Positions 7,284 through 12,911 of a stretch of DNA of 12,911 nucleotides are shown in pieces. The position numbers and the translations under genes were made by a program. The notes beneath the pieces were generated by a model. That model worked only from the letters and a program-made list of their open reading frames with translations. It was not told where the DNA came from and did no database searches. Position 1 is the stretch's first letter, and every line of letters begins with the position of its first letter. The stretch is from the NCBI GenBank assembly GCA_902475475.1, contig CABRZY010000036.1:1-12911 (forward strand), given 5' to 3'. This stretch comes from an uncultured Collinsella sp. GTDB lineage: Bacteria; Actinomycetota; Coriobacteriia; Coriobacteriales; Coriobacteriaceae.

Positions 7284-7729
7284 TCGGCATCTCTCCTTTC
7301 TTGATTGCGGTCGATAATTTCGTTGGCACGTCTAAGAAGGCGCACCATCTCTTGGGTATCTGTTTCGCCAAGCTGCTCGAGGAAGGCCGCGGTGCGGTCC
7401 TCGAATTCCCGACGTTTGATTTCGATAACCTGGAATCCTTTGTCGGTCACCGTGACGTGTACGCGACGACGGTCGGTCTTTGAGTGCTCACGCTCAACCC
7501 AGCCCTTGGCCTCGAGGGCGCGCAGGATATTGGCGATGCGGGCGCTCGAGACCCAGGCGCGATCAGCGAGTTCGCTCGGCGTGAGCGAGCCGCCGGCGCG
7601 CATGAGGGCGCGCATGACGGCCATCTCGCCACCCAGAGCCTGGTCGGCAAAGCGCGAAACGCGCTGGTGCATGCTGCCAAACTCGGTAAAGAGCTGACGC
7701 CCAAGCTCATGGAAATCGGTATCTTCCAC
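7280..7729 (-). CDS. MarR-family transcriptional regulator
   Basis: A 149-residue winged-helix DNA-binding protein, normal MarR length. The helix-turn-helix region lies around 50-80 (LTPSELADRAWVSSARIANI) and the wing around 86-98 with DRRRVHVTVTDKG, where D-R-R is the family hallmark. It heads a three-gene unit with the two ABC subunits and overlaps the second gene by four bases, so it almost certainly controls the exporter and itself. The start is a GTG with AGGGG six bases upstream (complement of 7736-7740). The GTG lies within one arm of a 15-bp inverted repeat, so a bound dimer would cover its own translation start region. The inducer cannot be predicted. Confidence 0.9.
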   Translation of the reverse strand: MEDTDFHELGRQLFTEFGSMHQRVSRFADQALGGEMAVMRALMRAGGSLTPSELADRAWVSSARIANILRALEAKGWVEREHSKTDRRRVHVTVTDKGFQVIEIKRREFEDRTAAFLEQLGETDTQEMVRLLRRANEIIDRNQERRDAE

Positions 7730-7801
7730 CGAAAACCCCTAACACTAGAAACTATTTTCGGTGGAAGATGATACACCCGCTCAACCATCCCATTCGGTGG
7801 A
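7721..7801. promoter_or_regulatory. Probable MarR operator: 15-bp inverted repeat plus a third half-site
   Basis: ATCTTCCACCGAAAA (7721-7735) and TTTTCGGTGGAAGAT (7755-7769) are perfect inverted copies 19 bases apart. The core TTCGGTGGA recurs a third time on the plus strand at 7793-7801, exactly 36 bases from the copy at 7757. Placement over the marR start and upstream region fits autorepression. I did not find a convincing -35/-10 pair for marR; a TATCAT lies on the minus strand near 7767-7772 without a good -35. Confidence 0.6.
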
Positions 7802-7876
7802 TTTCTAGGCATGTCCCAAAAAACTACTTGGCCGCTAGGCAATATTAAGAGCTCATTAAGACTTAAAATCATTCAA

Positions 7877-7904
7877 TTGCTGAAGCGTTTCAAAGAACTA
7901 TTAT
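7877..7904 (+). promoter_or_regulatory. Candidate distal promoter for the dehydrogenase gene
   Basis: TTGCTG (7877-7882) and TATTAT (7899-7904) are 16 bases apart in an AT-rich stretch. It would give a leader of about 105 bases to the ATG at 8020. It is one of two candidate promoters for this gene and neither is proven. Confidence 0.4.
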
Positions 7905-7952
7905 GCCCGCGGTTAGGCGAGGGGTTGTCACCACCATGACGACTGGGACTCA

Positions 7953-7971
7953 TATAATCGCCACGTGCGAT
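7953..7971 (+). promoter_or_regulatory. Candidate proximal -10 box overlapping a 15-bp palindrome
   Basis: A perfect TATAAT lies at 7953-7958. The nearest -35-like sequence, TTGTCA at 7925-7930, is 22 bases away, too far for unaided use, so an activator may be needed. The -10 overlaps ATCGC-CACGT-GCGAT (7957-7971), a palindrome placed at the expected transcription start and therefore a plausible repressor site. Confidence 0.4.
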
Positions 7972-8019
7972 GCTCCAACTTCCCGCAAGGAGACACCTTA
8001 CATAAAGGGGGATGGAGTC

Positions 8020-8769
8020 ATGGCATTTGACTTCACGGGTAAGACCGCGATTGTCACGGGTGGCACTCAGGGCATTGGCCTCGAGATCGCCAAGGGCATC
8101 GTCGCGGGCGGCGGACACGTCGCGCTCATCGCAAGGAACGCTGCTAAGGGCGAGGCCGCAGTGGCCGAGCTTGGCGAGGGCAACAAGTTCTATCAGCTCG
8201 ATGTCGCCGATGCGCCCAAGGCGCGCGAGACCGTCGAGCAGATTTTTACGGACCTGCCGCAAACCAACATCTTGATTAACTGCGCTGGCGTCATCAGCAC
8301 CAAGAAGTTCGACGAGATCGATGACACCGAGTGGCGCCGCACTATCGATATCAACCTCAACGGTACCTTCACTATGATGAACGCCGTGTACCCGCACTTT
8401 AAGGCGGCGCATGCCGGCACTATCGTCAACGTGAGCTCCGTTGCTGGCAAGATCGGCGGCGGCCTGCTTGGCACCGCTGCCTACGCGAGCTCCAAGGCCG
8501 GTGTCAACGGCCTTACCAAGGCGGTCGCCAAGGAGGGCGGCAAGTTTGGCGTTCGCTGCAACGCCGTGTGCCCGTCGCTCACGTTGACCGATATGACCTC
8601 GATTCTCTCTGACGAGAACTCTCAGCGCATCATCAACGGTATTCCTCTGGGCCGCGCTGCCCAGGCCAGCGAGCCTGCGCAGATGGTGCTGTTCTTCGCT
8701 TCCGACCTCGCCAGCTTCGTGAACGGCGAGATCGGTGACTGCGACGGCGGCATCGTCCTGGACGGGTAA
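8020..8769 (+). CDS. Short-chain dehydrogenase/reductase (FabG/KduD-like SDR)
   Basis: A 249-residue classical SDR, the typical length. It has the cofactor motif TGGTQGIG (13-20), NCAG (87-90), the structural Asn112, and the catalytic Ser140, Tyr155 and Lys159 (YASSK). It should be a cytosolic NAD(P)-dependent oxidoreductase. Arg39 after the second strand is compatible with NADP binding but does not prove it. I chose the ATG at 8020 because AAAGGGGG lies nine bases upstream and the first conserved strand begins right after it; an in-frame ATG at 7917 has no ribosome site. The next gene encodes a 2-keto-3-deoxygluconate permease, so a sugar-acid substrate such as that of KduD is possible. The sequence resembles KduD no more than it resembles FabG, so this is context only. 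The usual NAVAPG segment reads NAVCPS here. Confidence 0.85.
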   Translation: MAFDFTGKTAIVTGGTQGIGLEIAKGIVAGGGHVALIARNAAKGEAAVAELGEGNKFYQLDVADAPKARETVEQIFTDLPQTNILINCAGVISTKKFDEIDDTEWRRTIDINLNGTFTMMNAVYPHFKAAHAGTIVNVSSVAGKIGGGLLGTAAYASSKAGVNGLTKAVAKEGGKFGVRCNAVCPSLTLTDMTSILSDENSQRIINGIPLGRAAQASEPAQMVLFFASDLASFVNGEIGDCDGGIVLDG

Positions 8770-8788
8770 TACCCCGCGATGATTATTC

Positions 8789-8827
8789 GGCGACGGCTCC
8801 TGCGACTCGGGACCGTCGCCTTCTTTC
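8789..8827 (+). terminator. Hairpin with T-rich tail between the dehydrogenase and the permease
   Basis: GGCGACGG (8789-8796) and CCGTCGCC (8813-8820) form an 8-bp stem with a 16-nt loop, followed by TTCTTTC. It would end or attenuate the dehydrogenase transcript before the permease, giving the two genes unequal expression. The tail is broken by C residues, so read-through is likely. Confidence 0.6.
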
Positions 8828-8877
8828 TGACATAGGCGCGTGCGGCTACGATTCGCATGCATCCAAAGGAGATATAT

Positions 8878-9897
8878 ATGAGTGAATCGACTGCGGTGGA
8901 GGCGCCGGCGGCAAAGGAGCCGTTCTTTAAGATGTCCTCCATCCCGGGTGCCAATATTTTGGTGCCGCTTTTGCTGGGCTGCCTGCTCAACACGCTATTC
9001 CCCGACCTGTTCAAAACGCTCGGCAGCTTTACGCTTGGTATGACCCAGCAGGGCGCAGGCCCGCTCGTGGGCGCTTTTTTGCTCATCGTCGGTACGACGA
9101 TTTCGTTTAAGAGTGCTCCTGCCGCCGCTGCACGCGGCGCCATCATCATCGCCGTCAAGCAGATCGTGGTCGTTGCCGTGTCGCTGCTCATCCTTTATGT
9201 GTTCAACGACAACCTGTTTGGCATCTCTGCCATGGTGATGCTGGCGGCTTGCACCGGCGCCAACAACGCTATGTACGCTGGTCTGATGGGAACCATGGGC
9301 AACGAGGCCGAGCGTGGCGCCGTCGCCATCACCACGCTCGTTGTCGGCCCTCCGGTCACGATGATCGTGCTCGGCGCTGCCGGTCAGGCTCCGATCGGCT
9401 GGTCGCTCGTGGGTGCCATTCTGCCGATCGTCATCGGCATTATTCTGGGTAACCTGTTCCCCAGCTTTAAGAAGATGATGGCACCGGCACTTTCCGCCAT
9501 CATCGTGCTCGTCTTCTTTGCCATGGGCTCGACCATGACCTTTGGCCAGCTCATTAATGGCGGTCTCCCCGGTATTCTGCTCGGCGTGATCTGCTCGGTG
9601 GTCTTTGCAATTCCCGTCATCGCGGTCGATAAGCTCACGGGTGGTACGGGTGTCGCAGGTGCGGCCATTTCGAGCTGCGCCGGAGCCAATGTGGCCACGC
9701 CTGCTGCCATGGCAAGCGTCAACGGGGCCATGTACGGCGGCACCGTGCTCGCGACGGCTACGGCACAGGTTGCTGCCTGCGCAATCGTGACGGCTATTTT
9801 GACCCCGCTGGTCACCAGCTGGTGCTACAAGCATTTTGAGGGCCAGGGCAACGGCGATAGCAAGGCAACGACCGACAAGGCCGCCGCAGCCGCCTAA
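8878..9897 (+). CDS. kdgT: 2-keto-3-deoxygluconate permease (KdgT family)
   Basis: A 339-residue, very hydrophobic membrane protein with about ten predicted helices, close to the length of E. coli KdgT. Family matches recalled by eye: the N-terminal IPGANILVPLLLG, the GSFTLGM segment, VVGPPVTMIVLG, GGLPGILLGV, the DKLTGG loop, and SSCAGANVATPAAMAS, which parallels SSSAGAAVATP of KdgT. It is expected to import 2-keto-3-deoxygluconate, an intermediate of uronate and pectin breakdown, by proton symport. The start at 8878 is supported by AAAGGAG (8865-8871) six bases upstream; the earlier ATG at 8857 would place that site inside the gene. The C-terminal tail is Ala/Gly/Lys-rich and hydrophilic. 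The kinase and aldolase of the pathway are not in the window. Confidence 0.85.
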   Translation: MSESTAVEAPAAKEPFFKMSSIPGANILVPLLLGCLLNTLFPDLFKTLGSFTLGMTQQGAGPLVGAFLLIVGTTISFKSAPAAAARGAIIIAVKQIVVVAVSLLILYVFNDNLFGISAMVMLAACTGANNAMYAGLMGTMGNEAERGAVAITTLVVGPPVTMIVLGAAGQAPIGWSLVGAILPIVIGIILGNLFPSFKKMMAPALSAIIVLVFFAMGSTMTFGQLINGGLPGILLGVICSVVFAIPVIAVDKLTGGTGVAGAAISSCAGANVATPAAMASVNGAMYGGTVLATATAQVAACAIVTAILTPLVTSWCYKHFEGQGNGDSKATTDKAAAAA

Positions 9898-9935
9898 TGC
9901 CAAGCGGCAATCAAAGCTAAAAACTAGCTACGCCA

Positions 9936-9969
9936 CAGGGCGGCCACGGGGGATCCCGTGGCCGCCCTG
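9936..9969 (+). terminator. Strong hairpin terminator after the permease
   Basis: CAGGGCGGCCACGG (9936-9949) and CCGTGGCCGCCCTG (9956-9969) form a 14-bp perfect GC-rich stem with one more G-C pair possible in the loop. It lies 38 nt after the stop. The following AGTTTCT is only weakly T-rich. The stretch from 9970 to about 10107 holds no gene or site I can name. Confidence 0.75.
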
Positions 9970-10107
9970 CAGTTTCTGTAGGGTCTCTGGGACACTTTAC
10001 CCTGCTAAAGCTGGCATAACAGCTAGAGCGAACGTCGTACAAAGGCAAGGAAAAATAACATACAAATCGGTGAACGGTAGTTGTTCGCGCTCGCATTTCC
10101 TGCGGGT

Positions 10108-10134
10108 TTGTAAAAAAAGCCTTTATGATATAAA
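10108..10134 (+). promoter_or_regulatory. Probable pflB promoter with extended -10
   Basis: TGATATAAA at 10126-10134 is an extended -10 (TG-N-TATAAA). TTGTAA at 10108-10113 is a possible -35, 15 bases upstream. The surroundings are A-rich, unlike the GC-rich flanks. Transcription would begin near 10141. I saw no clear FNR box (TTGAT-N4-ATCAA) near it, although E. coli pfl is under FNR control. Confidence 0.55.
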
Positions 10135-10140
10135 AAAAGA

Positions 10141-10363
10141 AACATATAACAGCCCAGATGGAGAGGGTCGCTATGTTATCCTTCTCAAACGGGTGAAATC
10201 TTGGGTTTTGGGTTGTAGTTCCAAGGTGGACAAACGTTTTCCCTGCACCAACGTGTGGTGAAGAACGGAAGAAGCCGGTAGTGCAAGCCGAAAATTCAAG
10301 AATTCAATAAGCAGCGGTGTGAGAGAGCGCCGCATTACACGTAACTAGGAGCGTGGTTACACA
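10141..10363 (+). other. Long 5' leader of the pflB mRNA
   Basis: About 220 bases separate the promoter from the start codon. ATG at 10158 opens a 12-codon frame ending at TGA 10194-10196; its internal ATG at 10173 has GGAGAGG eight bases upstream and would give the peptide MLSFSNG. Just before pflB, GTAAC (10341-10345) can pair with GTTAC (10356-10360), placing the AGGAG ribosome site (10347-10351) in the loop, 12 bases from the ATG. No known riboswitch class is recognised. These are structural possibilities, not demonstrated control elements. Confidence 0.4.
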
Positions 10364-12415
<2,052 letters not shown>

Positions 12416-12416
12416 C

Positions 12417-12441
12417 TATTGTTAGTGCTATACTAACAATA
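12417..12441 (+). promoter_or_regulatory. 10-bp palindrome with an extended -10 at its centre, between the two PFL genes
   Basis: TATTGTTAGT (12417-12426) and ACTAACAATA (12432-12441) are perfect inverted copies around GCTAT, starting one base after the pflB stop. The centre reads TGCTATACT (12426-12434), an extended -10 box (TG-N-TATACT), while no good -35 is visible. The site could be a promoter for the small gene overlapped by a repressor operator. Alternatively it is an AT-rich hairpin in the shared mRNA. No T-run follows, so it is not a terminator. Confidence 0.5.
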
Positions 12442-12457
12442 ACGATTACTGATTAGC

Positions 12458-12477
12458 GCGCCGGTTTCGGCCGGCGC
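12458..12477 (+). other. GC-rich intercistronic hairpin
   Basis: GCGCCGG (12458-12464) and CCGGCGC (12471-12477) form a 7-bp stem with a TTTCGG loop, ending ten bases before the ribosome site of the small gene. CTATTAATC follows, with no T-run. It is more likely an mRNA processing or stability barrier than a terminator and could set different mRNA levels for the two PFL pieces. Confidence 0.5.
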
Positions 12478-12500
12478 CTATTAATCGAAGGAGACACATT

Positions 12501-12752
12501 ATGAAGGTTTCTGAAGTTTCCGAGACCCAGGCCGATAACCTGGTCCACATGCTCGACGCTTACGCCGAGAAGGGTGGCCACCACCTGAACATCAACGTCT
12601 TCAACCGTGAGACGCTGCTCGACGCTCAGGCTCACCCCGAGAAGTACCCGCAGCTGACCATCCGCGTTTCCGGCTATGCCGTGAACTTCCACACGCTCAC
12701 CAAGGAGCAGCAGGACGAGGTCATTGCGCGTACCTTCCACAACAAGTTCTAA
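12501..12752 (+). CDS. grcA: Stand-alone glycyl-radical domain of pyruvate formate-lyase (GrcA/YfiD-like small subunit)
   Basis: The 83-residue protein matches the C-terminal end of PflB. GGHHLNINVFNRETLLDA (25-42) corresponds to GGQHLNVNVMNREMLLDA. HPEKYPQLTIRVSGYAVNF (45-63) holds the radical motif RVSGY with Gly58, and LTKEQQDEVIARTF (66-79) ends the family. An activating radical-SAM enzyme should generate the radical on Gly58, which then passes to the Cys pair of the large chain. GAAGGAG (12487-12493) lies seven bases before the ATG, so it is a real cistron, in a different frame from pflB. Unlike E. coli YfiD (127 residues), it lacks the extra N-terminal domain. Residues 12-22 (DNLVHMLDAYA) match the helix preceding the radical loop in PflB. 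Because the large chain has no radical domain of its own, this is probably a required subunit rather than a repair part. The grcA label is by similarity only. Confidence 0.92.
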   Translation: MKVSEVSETQADNLVHMLDAYAEKGGHHLNINVFNRETLLDAQAHPEKYPQLTIRVSGYAVNFHTLTKEQQDEVIARTFHNKF

Positions 12753-12817
12753 AGGGACTCAACTCCCGCAGGATCGCCGGGGCTGTTTGGGCTACCTCCC
12801 AAAACGTCCTCGGACAT

Positions 12818-12860
12818 GCAAAGAGGCTCGCTGCGCACTTCGTGCGGCGAGCCTCTTTGC
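12818..12860 (+). terminator. Terminator after the PFL genes, probably bidirectional
   Basis: GCAAAGAGGCTCGC (12818-12831) and GCGAGCCTCTTTGC (12847-12860) form a 14-bp stem, with a nested CGCAC/GTGCG inside the loop. The outer end is AAAGA/TCTTT, which gives a U-rich run in either direction. It lies 65 nt after the small PFL gene. Confidence 0.75.
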
Positions 12861-12872
12861 GTCCTGACGCTC

Positions 12873-12911
12873 CTATTTGGCAAGGTGTTTTTTAGAATCC
12901 ATTTTGCGCTC
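12873..12911 (-). CDS. Possible 3' end of a minus-strand gene cut by the window edge
   Basis: On the minus strand the frame is open from the window edge to a TAG at 12873-12875 and reads ERKMDSKKHLAK, a Lys-rich tail. The convergent terminator 13 bases further on supports a gene ending here. Only 12 residues are visible, so neither product nor reality can be confirmed. Confidence 0.25.
   Translation of the reverse strand, partial: ERKMDSKKHLAK

Noticed and set aside
3130..7304. Two long plus-strand open frames (3130-4920 and 5367-7304) opposite the ABC genes
   Set aside because: Their translations are His/Ala/Asp/Gly-rich without domains, and the opposite strand encodes intact ABC transporter motifs.
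7903..8019. Upstream in-frame extension of the short-chain dehydrogenase
   Set aside because: The extra 39 residues are not SDR-like and have no ribosome site. The conserved fold begins right after the ATG at 8020, which is preceded by AAAGGGGG.
8827..8852. CTGACA and TACGAT as a promoter for the permease gene
   Set aside because: The spacer is only 14 bases, too short for a sigma-70-type promoter.
9970..10363. FNR-type site controlling pflB
   Set aside because: I looked for TTGAT-N4-ATCAA or a close variant upstream of pflB and found none.

Overview
The window looks like chromosome from a GC-rich, fermentative anaerobe, most likely a Coriobacteriia actinobacterium close to Collinsella. That placement is an inference. 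It rests on GC-rich coding with third-position bias, a pyruvate formate-lyase (PFL) gene, a MarR plus heterodimeric ABC exporter operon of a type common in gut anaerobes, and short intergenic palindromes of the 'gggacaggttta' and 'ggggacgttctt' kinds that I associate with that group. I could not search any database.

Layout. (1) Positions 2-1234 (+) hold the 3' part of a FtsX/BceB-type ABC permease, closed by an intrinsic terminator. (2) Positions 1313-1725 are non-coding and hold a 121-nt inverted-repeat element, a REP-like hairpin with degenerate direct repeats, and the terminator of the next gene. (3) Positions 1726-2757 (-) encode a class I DAHP synthase with a good sigma-70-type promoter. 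(4) Positions 3061-7729 (-) form a tightly overlapping operon: a MarR regulator followed by two ABC half-transporters that together make one heterodimeric exporter. A 15-bp perfect inverted repeat covers the marR start and is the probable autoregulatory operator. (5) Positions 8020-9897 (+) hold a short-chain dehydrogenase and a 2-keto-3-deoxygluconate permease, separated by a terminator-like hairpin. (6) Positions 10364-12752 (+) hold PFL in two pieces: a 683-residue chain with the Cys-Cys active site but no glycyl-radical domain, and a separate 83-residue gene carrying the glycyl-radical motif. A bidirectional-looking terminator follows, then possibly the 3' tip of a minus-strand gene.

The most interesting item is the split PFL. 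In Escherichia coli the Cys pair and the radical Gly sit on one chain of about 760 residues, and the stand-alone radical protein YfiD/GrcA only rescues oxygen-cleaved enzyme. Here the large gene ends where the radical domain should begin, so the small protein appears to be an obligatory second subunit. The 85-nt gap holds a 10-bp perfect palindrome with an extended -10 promoter motif at its centre, a GC hairpin and a strong ribosome binding site. The small subunit may therefore be made independently and in a different amount from the large one.
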